Assembly: GCF_029871205.1 (NCBI RefSeq) | Contig: NZ_SSOJ01000162.1 | Span: 78,797-142,796, forward strand | Origin: Pseudomonas sp. BN417 | GTDB lineage: Bacteria; Pseudomonadota; Gammaproteobacteria; Pseudomonadales; Pseudomonadaceae | Direction: 5' to 3' | DNA: 64,000 nucleotides | Shown here: positions 24,254-33,999 of the stretch, one piece after another | How the letters are laid out: every line of letters starts with the position of its first letter | Position numbering within the stretch: the first letter of the stretch is position 1 | Translations under genes and position numbers: made by a program | Notes under the pieces: model-generated | Databases searched by the model: none | What the model saw: the letters and a program-made list of their open reading frames with translations, nothing else | Told to the model about the DNA's origin: nothing

Positions 24254-25561
24254 ATGGATAGCTCCAGCACCCTGACTGCCTCTGCAGCACCCCGCACGAC
24301 ATCGCAACGCATCAAGTCCATTTTCAGTGGCTCGGTCGGCAACCTGGTGGAGTGGTACGACTGGTACGTATACGCCGCCTTCTCGCTGTACTTCGCCAAG
24401 GCCTTCTTCCCCCAGGGCGACATGACTGCCCAGTTGCTCAACACCGCTGCGATCTTCGCCGTGGGCTTCCTGATGCGCCCCATCGGCGGCTGGCTGATGG
24501 GCATCTACGCCGACCGCAAGGGCCGCAAGGCGGCTCTGCTGGCCTCGGTCCTGCTGATGTGCTTCGGCTCGCTGATCATCGCCCTGACCCCCAGCTACGA
24601 GACCATCGGCGTCGCCGCGCCGGTCATGCTGGTGGTAGCGCGTCTGCTGCAGGGCCTCTCGGTCGGCGGTGAATACGGCACCTCCGCCACCTACCTGTCG
24701 GAGATGGCGACCAAGGAGCAGCGCGGCTTCTTCTCGAGCTTCCAGTACGTGACCCTGATCTCCGGCCAGCTCATCGCCCTGGCGGTACTGATCGTCCTGC
24801 AGCAGACCCTGACCACCGAGCAGCTGGAAAGCTGGGGCTGGCGTGTACCCTTCGTGATCGGTGCCCTGTGCGCGGTAGTGGCCATGTTCCTGCGCCGCGG
24901 CATGGAAGAGACCGACTCCTTCACCAAGAAGAAGGACAAGCCCAAGGAAAGCCTGCTGCGCACCCTGATGCGCCATCCCAAGGAAGTGTTCACCGTGGTC
25001 GGCCTGACCATGGGCGGCACCCTGGCCTTCTACACCTACACCACCTACATGCAGAAGTACCTGGTGAACACGGTGGGCATGAGCAAGGGCGACTCGACCA
25101 TGATCTCGGCCGCCACGTTGTTTCTCTTCATGCTGCTGCAGCCCATTGTCGGCGCGCTTTCCGACAAGATCGGCCGGCGCCCGATCCTGATCGCCTTCGG
25201 TGTGATGGGCACCCTCTTCACCTACCCGATCCTTAGCACCCTGCACAGCATCCAGACCTGGTGGGGCGCGTTCTTCCTGATCATGGCGGCGCTGATCATC
25301 GTCAGCGGCTACACCTCGATCAACGCCGTGGTGAAGGCCGAACTCTTCCCCACCGAGATCCGCGCCCTGGGCGTGGGCCTGCCGTACGCACTGACCGTAT
25401 CCATTTTCGGCGGCACCGCCGAGTACGTGGCGCTGTGGTTCAAGAGCATCGGCATGGAAAGCGGTTTCTACTGGTACGTCACCGCCTGCATCGCCTGCTC
25501 GCTGCTGGTGTACGTGTTCATGAAGGACACCCGCACCCATTCGCGGATGAACCACGACTGA
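24254..25561 (+). CDS. MFS dicarboxylate permease, alpha-ketoglutarate (KgtP/PA5530-like), 435 aa
   Basis: Proton-coupled uptake of alpha-ketoglutarate or a similar dicarboxylate. Twelve membrane segments are visible. Metabolite:H+ symporter family marks are GSVGNLVEWYDWYVYAAFSLYFAKAFFP at the N-terminus, GFLMRPIGGWLMGIYADRKGRK (the loop 2-3 motif), ARLLQGLSVGGEYGTSATYLSEMA and RRPILIAFG. The start is one of two adjacent ATGs (24251, 24254); GAGGAA is best spaced for the second. A frame open to 24185 is upstream coding-like noise. It follows the MifSR-type pair and has its own sigma-54 promoter and a terminator. Confidence 0.88.
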   Translation: MDSSSTLTASAAPRTTSQRIKSIFSGSVGNLVEWYDWYVYAAFSLYFAKAFFPQGDMTAQLLNTAAIFAVGFLMRPIGGWLMGIYADRKGRKAALLASVLLMCFGSLIIALTPSYETIGVAAPVMLVVARLLQGLSVGGEYGTSATYLSEMATKEQRGFFSSFQYVTLISGQLIALAVLIVLQQTLTTEQLESWGWRVPFVIGALCAVVAMFLRRGMEETDSFTKKKDKPKESLLRTLMRHPKEVFTVVGLTMGGTLAFYTYTTYMQKYLVNTVGMSKGDSTMISAATLFLFMLLQPIVGALSDKIGRRPILIAFGVMGTLFTYPILSTLHSIQTWWGAFFLIMAALIIVSGYTSINAVVKAELFPTEIRALGVGLPYALTVSIFGGTAEYVALWFKSIGMESGFYWYVTACIACSLLVYVFMKDTRTHSRMNHD

Positions 25562-25608
25562 TCGGGCGCTGAGCCCAGGCCTCTGCGGAGGCCTTGCAGA
25601 TCACGCCA

Positions 25609-25632
25609 ACGGGCCCTTCGGGGCCCGTTTTT
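25609..25632 (+). terminator. Rho-independent terminator of the permease gene
   Basis: ACGGGCCC, loop TTCG, GGGCCCGT and then TTTT: a very stable UUCG-capped hairpin 48 bp past the stop codon. The following 100 bp (about 25645-25720) contain a decayed CCCAACCTACGG-type dispersed repeat. Confidence 0.93.
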
Positions 25633-25731
25633 CATTGCTCGTGAACTCCCAACCTACGGTAGATCGCAGCCCAAGGGTGGGTCGGGCGGCGCTCCGCTGA
25701 GCGCAGCGGTACCAATCAGGGGCCTGCTGCC

Positions 25732-26703
25732 TTACTCCGCCGCCAGCCTGCACGCCTCCATCCCCGCCTTCAGCGCCGCCTCGTCCTGGGGCCCGGCGAA
25801 GATCAGTTCCAGACGCGAATCCTTGCGCCATTCGCTGGCCTGCCAGTGGATCGACGCGCCGTCCAGGGCGTTGCCCGAGAGCCAGCCCGCGTTGGTCTGC
25901 AGCACCAGCTTGGCGCGGCGCCAGGGCAGCCCAGCGAGCCACAGCTGCAGGCGCATCAGCTCGAAGCGCTGGCTTGGATGCCAGCGCCAACCGATGCTCC
26001 AGCCGTCGGAACCGGCCTGGATCTGGCAGATAGGTATCGCCGGATTCGTCCACAAAACCTGAGGTTTATCCACACCTGTTGGTAACTCATTGATACCAAC
26101 AGCTTTTCCAGATTGTGCATGGATGCCTGGAAGCTGCTGGATATCCAGCCTTCCATGAGTCGTCCACAGCACGGGTACCGGGGGCAGTTCTGAGTAAAGT
26201 TGTTCACATGTGGACAAATCGAGGTTTTCCGACTTGTTTAGTAGCACAAGGCCAGCACTGGAAAGTGCCTCCCGCTGGCTGTCTGGCAGTAGCTGGCCCG
26301 TAGCCAGCGCCGCCGCGTCCAGCACCACGACGCTCGGCTGTAGCGCCAGAACGCCCTCCCAGGGGGGTTCGCGTAGCTGTCGCAATAGCTCGACCGGGTG
26401 TCCGAGTCCGGAGGGCTCTATCAGTAGCCGGTCGGGCCGCGCCTTGCGCAGTAGCCGGGCCAGCCCGACCTGGAAGGGCGCGCCGTTGACGCAGCAGACG
26501 CAACCACCCGCCACCTCGGCGAGAGCGATGCCGTCGTCGCTGCTGGTCAGCAGTGCGGCGTCCAGGCCGATCTGGCCAAATTCGTTGATCAGCACCGCCC
26601 AGCGTTCATGGCCGGGCCGCTGCGCCAGCAGCTGGCGGATCAGGCTGGTCTTGCCGGCGCCCAGGGGCCCGGCGATCAGATGGGTAGGGATATGAGTAAG
26701 CAT
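25732..26703 (-). CDS. COG0523 (CobW/YjiA-like) metal-trafficking GTPase, 323 aa
   Basis: G3E-family GTPase thought to deliver or allocate zinc. Walker A GPLGAGKT is near residue 13, the CxCC metal motif in AEVAGGCVCCVNG, the switch and Walker B region LLIEPSGLGHP, and the base-specificity motif LNKSE. The C-terminal CobW_C region is divergent and shorter than in the second COG0523 protein encoded nearby. In P. aeruginosa a homologue lies at the edge of the Zur-controlled group. Start 26703 is chosen because the next upstream ATG (26724) has no ribosome-binding site. A DnaA box (26066-26074) is in the gene. Confidence 0.85.
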   Translation of the reverse strand: MLTHIPTHLIAGPLGAGKTSLIRQLLAQRPGHERWAVLINEFGQIGLDAALLTSSDDGIALAEVAGGCVCCVNGAPFQVGLARLLRKARPDRLLIEPSGLGHPVELLRQLREPPWEGVLALQPSVVVLDAAALATGQLLPDSQREALSSAGLVLLNKSENLDLSTCEQLYSELPPVPVLWTTHGRLDIQQLPGIHAQSGKAVGINELPTGVDKPQVLWTNPAIPICQIQAGSDGWSIGWRWHPSQRFELMRLQLWLAGLPWRRAKLVLQTNAGWLSGNALDGASIHWQASEWRKDSRLELIFAGPQDEAALKAGMEACRLAAE

Positions 26704-26781
26704 GGACCTATGGTGCTGCTTCACAGCCAGCTTAGAAAGCGCCGTGCTAGAGTCGCGTCCTTCATTGCCTGGAGACCTCCC

Positions 26782-27129
26782 ATGCGTGCCTGGTTACTGC
26801 CCGCGCTGCTGTTGCTGTCCGTCGAAGCCCACGCCGATGCCTGCGTGGTGCACAGCCAGGGCGAACGTCTGGAAGTGAAGCTCTGCCAGGAAAACCGTAG
26901 CATCCCGTCGCGACTGTTTCGCGAAGGTTTCTGCCAGCCGCAGATGCAGGGGCAGAAGGTGGAAGTGGCCTTTGTGGATAACTGCCCAGCCGGCGCTTTC
27001 GGCGTCTGCCGCAACGCCAAGGTCAGCAACCAGCCCTATCGCCAGGATATCCACTACTACGGCGTGGCCAGTGATGCGCGTTACCTCAAGCCCTTCTGCG
27101 AGGCACAGAGCCAGGGCAATTGGGAGTAG
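26782..27129 (+). CDS. Small secreted six-cysteine protein of unknown function, 115 aa
   Basis: The start at 26782 follows GGAG and begins a signal peptide (MRAWLLPALLLLSVEAHADA). The mature domain has six cysteines (DACVV, KLCQE, GFCQP, DNCPA, GVCRN, PFCEA), compatible with three disulfides in the periplasm. Homologues in Pseudomonas are, as I recall, sometimes mislabelled NADH:ubiquinone oxidoreductase; nothing in the sequence supports that. It is divergent from the COG0523 gene and may share its control by metal. The gap after it (27130-27316) holds two perfect DnaA boxes. One more (26973-26981) is inside the gene. Confidence 0.75.
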   Translation: MRAWLLPALLLLSVEAHADACVVHSQGERLEVKLCQENRSIPSRLFREGFCQPQMQGQKVEVAFVDNCPAGAFGVCRNAKVSNQPYRQDIHYYGVASDARYLKPFCEAQSQGNWE

Positions 27130-27207
27130 CGCAAGGCATGTTCCCGTCAGCCCAACCAGTCCAGCGTCAGCAGCAGTCGGCTTTCACCGGCGCGGGCTGT
27201 GGCGACC

Positions 27208-27296
27208 TGTGGATAATTCTACGGCCTTCATGGACCTGCCAATTCTTTCCTTTGAACAAGGCAACATGCCCGGCCGCCAGCTGATGGTTATCCACA
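27208..27296. other. Two perfect DnaA boxes in the convergent gap before zigA-like gene
   Basis: TGTGGATAA at 27208-27216 and TTATCCACA at 27288-27296 face each other, 80 bp apart, in the 187-bp gap between convergent genes. With 26066 and 26973 this makes four exact boxes in 1.2 kb. Confidence 0.7.
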
Positions 27297-27316
27297 GCCC
27301 AGGCGCACCCGCGGTA

Positions 27317-28528
<1,212 letters not shown>

Positions 28529-28539
28529 GGGTATTCCTC

Positions 28540-28959
28540 TCAGGCTTGGCGCTGGTGGCGCTCTCGTTGTTCCTGGCGTTGCTTGGCTTCGATGCAGAGG
28601 GTCGCGGTGGGGCGCAGCAGGAGCCGGCGCAGGCCGATGGGCTCGCCGCTTTCCGCGCACCAGCCGTACTCGCCGCGAGCGAGCCGTTCCAGGGCTTGGT
28701 CGATCTTGTCCAGCAGCCGCTTCTCCCGCTCCAGTAGGCGCAACTGCCACTGGCGCTGTTCCTCGCGGCTGGCGAGGTCGGCTTCGTCGCTGACCGGCTC
28801 GAAGTCACGCAGGGCACCGAACTCACCGTCGATGCGCAGGCGCAATTCCTCTCGCTGGGATTCGAGCAGGGCACGGAAGAAGGCCTGCTGGGCCGCATTC
28901 ATATAGGCCTCGGCGGGCTGGGCGAGGAGTTCTTCGTGGTTGAGGAGGGCTTCGGGCAT
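28540..28959 (-). CDS. dksA2: DksA2-like RNA polymerase secondary-channel protein lacking the Cys4 zinc site, 139 aa
   Basis: It has the DksA layout: an N-terminal helix, a long coiled coil ([18 protein letters not shown] ... [28 protein letters not shown]) with the tip region, and a C-terminal globular part [22 protein letters not shown]. Only two of the four zinc cysteines remain (CAES and CIEA instead of CxxC), which is the hallmark of the zinc-free DksA2 that replaces DksA when zinc is scarce. It belongs to the zinc-starvation operon with the ZigA-like gene. No clear ribosome-binding site is seen at 28959; an internal ATG at 28902 is an alternative. Confidence 0.88.
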   Translation of the reverse strand: MPEALLNHEELLAQPAEAYMNAAQQAFFRALLESQREELRLRIDGEFGALRDFEPVSDEADLASREEQRQWQLRLLEREKRLLDKIDQALERLARGEYGWCAESGEPIGLRRLLLRPTATLCIEAKQRQEQRERHQRQA

Positions 28960-28984
28960 GGCGGCGATCGCTTGGCGTTTTATT

Positions 28985-28999
28985 TGTTATAACATAACA
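28985..28999. promoter_or_regulatory. Zur-box-like palindrome between dksA2 and folE2
   Basis: TGTTATAACATAACA lies in the 68-bp gap between the divergent dksA2 and folE2 starts. It fits the GTTATAACATAAC-type Zur operator described for pseudomonads. A single site could repress both directions. Confidence 0.8.
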
Positions 29000-29027
29000 T
29001 TTACTGCCAATTTCAAGAGCCCCTCCG

Positions 29028-29918
29028 ATGAACGCCATCAACCTCCCGGATATCGCCGCCCAATCCAGCATCCAAGCCATGCCCCTGGACTGGGTCGGCA
29101 TGTGTGGGATCGCCCTGCCACTGTTGCTGGACGGCCAACGCATAGCTGCCCGCGCCGATGTCGGCGTCAGCCTGGATGAGGCCAGTGCGCGGGGCATCCA
29201 TATGTCCAGGCTCTATCTGGCGCTGGAGGAGTTGGAACAGGAAGAGCTGGCGCCGGCCTTATTGCATCGGGTACTGGCACGCTTCCTCGATAGTCATGAG
29301 GGTCTGTCCAGCAGCGCCAGCTTGAAGCTGCGCGGCGAAGTCCTGTTGCAACGTCCAGCGCTGGTCAGCCCGCTGGCAGGATGGAAGGCCTACCCCTTCG
29401 AGGTCAGCGCACGCCAGGATCGGCGGGGGTTTCACGTGGAACTTCATCTGCAGCTGGCTTATTCCTCCACCTGCCCTTGCTCCGCAGCCCTCGCCCGCCA
29501 ACTGATTCAGCAGCGCTTTGTCGAGGACTTCGACGGGCGACCGTTGGAGCAGCCGCAGGTGCTGGACTGGCTCGGCAGCAGCAAGGGCATTGTCGCGACA
29601 CCCCACAGCCAGCGCAGCCATGCCCAGCTGTGGGTGCGGCTGGGGCGTACCGGCGCCCTCGCTTTGCGCCACCTGGTCGACGTGGCGGAACAGACCCTGG
29701 GCACTGCTGTGCAAACCGCCGTGAAACGTGCGGACGAACAGGCCTTCGCCCTGGCCAACGGCCAGAACCTGATGTTCTGCGAAGATGCGGTACGGCGCCT
29801 GAGCGGCGCCTTGCGCGAACAGGAGTGGCTGGAGGGCTTCAAGCTGCGGGTCGTGCACGCGGAGAGCCTCCACGCGCACGACGCCGTGGCCGAAAACAGC
29901 TGGAACTGGGCGGCCTAG
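29028..29918 (+). CDS. folE2: GTP cyclohydrolase IB (FolE2), 296 aa
   Basis: Zinc-independent GTP cyclohydrolase that makes dihydroneopterin triphosphate for folate when the zinc enzyme FolE fails. Family features are LPDIAAQ, WVGMCGIALPLLL, GIHMSRLYLALEEL, the TCPCSAAL motif with the catalytic cysteine, and TPHSQRSHAQLWVRL. Divergent from dksA2 over the Zur-box-like site. Its stop codon (29916-29918) directly abuts the stop codon of the convergent cfa gene. A parS-like sequence (29428-29443) is embedded in the gene. Confidence 0.95.
   Translation: MNAINLPDIAAQSSIQAMPLDWVGMCGIALPLLLDGQRIAARADVGVSLDEASARGIHMSRLYLALEELEQEELAPALLHRVLARFLDSHEGLSSSASLKLRGEVLLQRPALVSPLAGWKAYPFEVSARQDRRGFHVELHLQLAYSSTCPCSAALARQLIQQRFVEDFDGRPLEQPQVLDWLGSSKGIVATPHSQRSHAQLWVRLGRTGALALRHLVDVAEQTLGTAVQTAVKRADEQAFALANGQNLMFCEDAVRRLSGALREQEWLEGFKLRVVHAESLHAHDAVAENSWNWAA
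29428..29443. other. parS-like centromere site (14 of 16) in folE2
   Basis: GGTTTCACGTGGAACT agrees with TGTTYCACGTGRAACA except at the two outermost bases. It is about 22.5 kb from dnaA and would be a candidate secondary ParB nucleation site. Confidence 0.55.
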
Positions 29919-31103
29919 CTAGCTGTAGAGGTCGGCACGGCTCCAGGGCAGCTCATGAGAGCCATCCGCATGGGGCTTGAGCGCGAGGATCTGGTGCAGG
30001 TTGATCCAGCCCCTCTGGAAGCCGTGGGCGCAGCCGGCCAGGTAGAGCCGCCAGATACGCAAGGCCTGTTCCGGTACCAGCCTGGCCGCCTTGGCCAGGT
30101 TGGCCTCCAGGTTGGCGCTCCAGAATTCCAGGGTACGCGCGTAGTGCAGGCGCAGGCTCTCCACATCCACCACTTCCATGCCGGCCAGGCTCAGTTGGGC
30201 AACCATGGTCGACAGGTGGGGCAACTCGCCATGGGGAAAGACAAAGCGGTCGATGAACTCGCCGGCGCCACGCCCCACCGGGCGTCCGTCCGGATGACGG
30301 GCGGTGATGCCGTGGTTCATGATCAGGCCGCCATCGCGAACCGCGCCATACAGGCGCTGGCAATAGACCGGCAGGTTGGCATGCCCGACATGCTCGAACA
30401 TACCGACGCTGATCGCTTTGTCGAAGCGACCGTCCTGAGGCAGGTCGCGGTAGTCCAGCAGCTGCAGCTGCACCTGGCCGCCCAGGCCATCGGCCTTGAC
30501 CCGCTTGCGGCCCAAGGCCAACTGCTCGCGGCTGAGGGTGATGCCGAACACCCTGACGCCATACTCACGCGCTGCGAAGCGCGCCAGCCCTCCCCAGCCA
30601 CAGCCCACGTCCAGCAGGTACTCGCCGGCCTTCAGCCGCAGCTTTCGGCAGAGGTGGTGCAGCTTGGCCTGCTGGGCGCTGTCCAGGTCTTCGGTGCCGG
30701 TGGGGAAATAGGCGCAGGAATAGACCATTTCACGGTCCAGCCAGAGCGCATAGAAATCGTTGGACAGGTCGTAATGGTAGGAAATAGCGGCGGCGTCGGT
30801 GTCCTTGTCATGGGCCTGGCGCTCTGGGACGAGGTCTTCGTCGTCTCCTGCCAGGGCCGCGCTCAGCGCATCGCCGACCCGGATCACTTCGAGTATCGGT
30901 CCCGCGAGCTCCAGGCGCCCTTCCACATAGGCGGTACCCAGGGTGTCCAGGCTTGGCCGCGCCAGCAGGGATACCAGGCTGGGATCCTTGACCGTCATGG
31001 TCACGGTCGGGTTCGGACCGAGCTCGATCTCCTTGCCGTCCCAGAGCAGCAGGCGTAGCGGCAGTTGCAGATCGCGGAGGACCGGGGGAAGTTGCGCAAG
31101 CAT
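29919..31103 (-). CDS. cfa: Cyclopropane-fatty-acyl-phospholipid synthase, 394 aa
   Basis: S-adenosylmethionine-dependent enzyme that adds a methylene bridge to unsaturated phospholipid acyl chains at the inner membrane. The N-terminal domain (about 1-100) resembles the Cfa lipid-binding part. The catalytic domain has SYHYDLSNDFYALWLDREMVYSCAYF, the SAM motif LLDVGCGWGGLARFAA, and FDKAISVGMFEHVGHANLP with the active-site glutamate and histidine. The start at 31103 has GGAGGAG-like bases upstream. It is transcribed toward folE2. Confidence 0.94.
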   Translation of the reverse strand: MLAQLPPVLRDLQLPLRLLLWDGKEIELGPNPTVTMTVKDPSLVSLLARPSLDTLGTAYVEGRLELAGPILEVIRVGDALSAALAGDDEDLVPERQAHDKDTDAAAISYHYDLSNDFYALWLDREMVYSCAYFPTGTEDLDSAQQAKLHHLCRKLRLKAGEYLLDVGCGWGGLARFAAREYGVRVFGITLSREQLALGRKRVKADGLGGQVQLQLLDYRDLPQDGRFDKAISVGMFEHVGHANLPVYCQRLYGAVRDGGLIMNHGITARHPDGRPVGRGAGEFIDRFVFPHGELPHLSTMVAQLSLAGMEVVDVESLRLHYARTLEFWSANLEANLAKAARLVPEQALRIWRLYLAGCAHGFQRGWINLHQILALKPHADGSHELPWSRADLYS

Positions 31104-31197
31104 AGGAACTCCTCCTTCACCAAGGACAATTCAAAGGTAGTCCACCCTGGGCAATTGTCAGGCTTTAGGATCGATACTTCTGCTCTATGCGAACGGC

Positions 31198-31224
31198 AAA
31201 AAGCCCGGCGTACCGGGCTTTTTT
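31198..31224 (-). terminator. Bidirectional-looking terminator after glmS
   Basis: AAAAAGCCCGG, loop CGTA, CCGGGCTTTTTT. The perfect stem flanked by A and T runs lies 16 bp past the glmS stop codon on the minus strand. Confidence 0.93.
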
Positions 31225-31239
31225 CACACGGGCACCTGG

Positions 31240-33075
31240 TTATTCGACAGTCACTGACTTCGCCAGGTTTCGCGGCTGATCCACGTCCGTGCCCTTGAGC
31301 ACCGCCACGTAGTAGGACAGCAGCTGCAACGGGATGGTGTAGAGGATCGGCGCCAGGGCGTCGTTGATATGCGGCATGGCCACCATGTGAGTGCCCTCGC
31401 CATTCTCGATGCCGGCCTCGCGGTCAGCGAAGACGATCAGCTGGCCGCCACGGGCGCGGACTTCCTGCAGGTTGGACTTGAGCTTCTCCACCAGCTCGTT
31501 GTTCGGCGCCACGGTGACCACCGGCATATCGCTGTCCACCAGCGCCAGCGGGCCATGCTTGAGCTCGCCTGCCGGGTAGGCTTCGGCGTGGATATAGGAA
31601 ATTTCCTTGAGCTTCAGCGAACCTTCCATGGCCACCGGGTACTGGGCGCCACGGCCGAGGAACAGGGTGTGGTTCTTTTCGGCGAACAGTTCGGCGACCT
31701 TCTCCACGGTCTTGTCCATGGCCAGGGCTTCGCCCAGGCGAGTCGGCAGGCGGCGCAGTTCGTCCACCAGACCGGCTTCGACGCCCGCCTCGAGGGTGCC
31801 GCGTACCTGGCCCAGGGACAGGGTCAGCAGCATCAGGCCTACCAGCTGGGTAGTGAAGGCCTTGGTGGAGGCGACGCCGATTTCCGGGCCGGCCTGGGTC
31901 AGCAGGGTCAGGTCGGATTCGCGTACCAGCGAGCTGGTGCCGACGTTGCAGATGGCCAGGCTGGTCAGGTAACCCAGTTCCTTGGCATTACGCAGGGCGG
32001 CCAAGGTGTCGGCGGTCTCGCCCGACTGCGAAATGGTGACGAACAGGGTGTCCGGCTGCACCACCACCTTGCGGTAGCGGAACTCGCTGGCCACTTCGAT
32101 CTGGCAGGGAATGCCGGCCAGGCCTTCGAGCCAGTAACGGGCCACCATGCCGGCGTGATAGCTGGTGCCGCAGGCGACGATCTGCACATTGCGCACCTTG
32201 GCGAACAGCTCGGCGGCGCGCGGGCCGAAAGCATTGACCAGCACATGGTCGTTGCCCAGGCGGCCTTCCAGGGTGCGCTGTACCACCTTGGGCTGCTCGT
32301 GGATTTCCTTGAGCATGAAGTGGCGGTATTCGCCCTTGTCGGCGGCTTCGGCGCCTTCGTGGTACTGCACCTGCTCGCGCTGTACGGAGCGGCCCTGCTG
32401 GTCCCAGATCTGCACGCTGTCGCGGCGGATCTCGGCGATGTCGCCCTCTTCCAGGTAAACGAAACGGTCGGTGACCTGGCGCAGGGCCAACTGGTCGGAG
32501 GCGAGGAAGTTCTCACCCAGGCCGAGGCCGATCACCAGGGGGCTGCCGCTACGAGCAGCTACCAGGCAGTCCGGCTGTTTGGCGCTGATCACGGCCAGGC
32601 CGTAGGCGCCGTGCAATTCGGCCACGGCAGCCTTGAGCGCGCTGGTGAGGTCGCCCAGCGCGGCCAGCTTGTGATCCAGCAGATGGACGATGACCTCGGT
32701 GTCGGTATCCGAGGTGAAGACGTAGCCCAGGCCCTTGAGCTGCTCGCGCAGGGCGTCGTGGTTCTCGATGATGCCGTTGTGCACCACGGCCAGCTGCTCG
32801 CCGGAGAAGTGCGGGTGGGCATTGCGCTCGCAGGGCGCGCCATGGGTGGCCCAGCGGGTGTGAGCGATGCCCAGCCGGCCGGCCAGGGGCTCGCCCAGCA
32901 GCGCCTGTTCCAGTTCGGCGACCTTGCCGGCGCGGCGGCGGCGTTCCAGCTTGCCTTCGTGGCTGAATACGGCCACGCCGGCGCTGTCGTAGCCTCGGTA
33001 CTCAAGGCGCTTCAGGCCCTCGACCAGGATTGCGGTGATATTGCGCTCGGCGATGGCGCCAACGATGCCACACAT
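31240..33075 (-). CDS. glmS: Glutamine--fructose-6-phosphate aminotransferase, 611 aa
   Basis: Makes glucosamine-6-phosphate from fructose-6-phosphate and glutamine, the first step to UDP-GlcNAc. The N-terminal nucleophile Cys2 (MCGIVGAI), the glutaminase motifs [11 protein letters not shown] and [10 protein letters not shown], two SIS domains ([43 protein letters not shown]) and the C-terminal tail NLAKSVTVE are complete. It follows glmR and glmU on the same strand; glmR lies 15 bp upstream. Confidence 0.97.
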   Translation of the reverse strand: MCGIVGAIAERNITAILVEGLKRLEYRGYDSAGVAVFSHEGKLERRRRAGKVAELEQALLGEPLAGRLGIAHTRWATHGAPCERNAHPHFSGEQLAVVHNGIIENHDALREQLKGLGYVFTSDTDTEVIVHLLDHKLAALGDLTSALKAAVAELHGAYGLAVISAKQPDCLVAARSGSPLVIGLGLGENFLASDQLALRQVTDRFVYLEEGDIAEIRRDSVQIWDQQGRSVQREQVQYHEGAEAADKGEYRHFMLKEIHEQPKVVQRTLEGRLGNDHVLVNAFGPRAAELFAKVRNVQIVACGTSYHAGMVARYWLEGLAGIPCQIEVASEFRYRKVVVQPDTLFVTISQSGETADTLAALRNAKELGYLTSLAICNVGTSSLVRESDLTLLTQAGPEIGVASTKAFTTQLVGLMLLTLSLGQVRGTLEAGVEAGLVDELRRLPTRLGEALAMDKTVEKVAELFAEKNHTLFLGRGAQYPVAMEGSLKLKEISYIHAEAYPAGELKHGPLALVDSDMPVVTVAPNNELVEKLKSNLQEVRARGGQLIVFADREAGIENGEGTHMVAMPHINDALAPILYTIPLQLLSYYVAVLKGTDVDQPRNLAKSVTVE

Positions 33076-33090
33076 GGTTGTTCTCCTTTC

Positions 33091-33858
33091 TCAATCAATG
33101 CTTGCGCAGATCAGCTTGATCCCGCGCGCGGCCAATTGTTCGCGCGCTTCCGGGGCAAGGCGCTCATCGGTAATCAGGGTGTCGATACTGCTCCAGGGCA
33201 GTTCGAGGTTGGGGATGCGCCGGCCGACCTTGTCGGACTCGGCCAGGACTATCACTTCGCGGGCGACCTCGGCCATGACGCGCGAAAGGCCCAGCAGCTC
33301 ATTGAAGGTGGTGGTGCCGCGCTGCAGGTCGATGCCATCGGCACCGATGAACAGCTGGTCGAAATCGTAGGAGCGCAGGACCTGCTCGGCCACCTGGCCC
33401 TGGAAGGACTCCGAGTGCGGGTCCCAGGTGCCGCCGGTCATCAACAGCACGGGCTCATGTTCCAGCTCGCGCAGGGCATTGGCGACGCTGAGGGAGTTGG
33501 TCATCACCACCAGGCCGGGCTTGTGCCCCAGCTCCGGAATCATGGTCGCCGTGGTGCTGCCGCTGTCGATGATGATCCGCGCATGCTCGCGGATGCAGCC
33601 AACGGCAGCACGGGCGATGGCCAGCTTGTAGGAGGACACCGGCTGGCTGACTTCGCCTATCAGCTCCTGGGGCATCGGCACGGCGCCCCCATAGCGGCGC
33701 AGCAGCAGGCCGTTCTTCTCGAGCGCGGTGAGGTCCTTGCGAATGGTCACTTCGGAGGTGGAGAAGGCCTTGGCCAGCTCGTCGACACTCACCTCGCCCT
33801 GCTCATCGAGCAGCGCGAGGATCGCATGGCGGCGTTGTGGCGTATTGCGTTTCGTCAT
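33091..33858 (-). CDS. glmR: DeoR-family regulator (GlmR-like), 255 aa
   Basis: An N-terminal DeoR helix-turn-helix (RRHAILALLDEQGEVSVDELAKAFSTSEVTIRKDLTALEKNGLLLRRYGGAV) precedes a sugar-phosphate-binding domain with IIDSGSTTATMIPEL, TNSLSVANAL, LMTGGTWDPHSESFQG and FIGADGIDLQRG. In P. aeruginosa the gene in this position controls amino-sugar synthesis. Start 33858 is the first ATG. The promoter region just upstream has repeated TTTCG steps (33861-33881) that could be its own operator. Confidence 0.88.
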   Translation of the reverse strand: MTKRNTPQRRHAILALLDEQGEVSVDELAKAFSTSEVTIRKDLTALEKNGLLLRRYGGAVPMPQELIGEVSQPVSSYKLAIARAAVGCIREHARIIIDSGSTTATMIPELGHKPGLVVMTNSLSVANALRELEHEPVLLMTGGTWDPHSESFQGQVAEQVLRSYDFDQLFIGADGIDLQRGTTTFNELLGLSRVMAEVAREVIVLAESDKVGRRIPNLELPWSSIDTLITDERLAPEAREQLAARGIKLICASID

Positions 33859-33860
33859 CA

Positions 33861-33882
33861 ACGAAAGTTTCGTTTCGAAAGA
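33861..33882. promoter_or_regulatory. Possible glmR autoregulatory operator
   Basis: ACGAAAGTTTCGTTTCGAAAG contains overlapping TTTCG/CGAAA repeats in both orientations directly before the glmR start. DeoR-type proteins often bind TTTCG-rich repeats. This is inference from symmetry and position. Confidence 0.4.
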
Positions 33883-33935
33883 TAATGGCGCGAATCAAAA
33901 CCTAACGAAGGCTTTGCGTCAACCCCGAAAGCGAC

Positions 33936-33959
33936 AAAAGGCGGCCTTGGCCGCCTTTT
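33936..33959 (-). terminator. Terminator after glmU
   Basis: AAAAGGCGGCC, TT, GGCCGCCTTTT: a perfect 11-bp stem ending in the T run on the minus strand. A perfect DnaA box (33973-33981) and a relaxed one TTTTCCACA (33989-33997) lie between it and the glmU stop codon. Confidence 0.9.
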
Positions 33960-33972
33960 GGCAGGACTGCGG

Positions 33973-33997
33973 TTATCCACAGCCCGGCTTTTCCACA
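33973..33997 (+). other. DnaA box pair between glmU and its terminator
   Basis: TTATCCACA (33973-33981) and TTTTCCACA (33989-33997) start 16 bp apart on the same strand, within what should be the untranslated 3' end of glmU mRNA. Confidence 0.65.
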
Positions 33998-33999
33998 GC

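Noticed and set aside
31369-33885. 838-codon open frame opposite glmS and glmR
   Set aside because: It spans two well supported genes and their gap on the other strand and has shadow composition.
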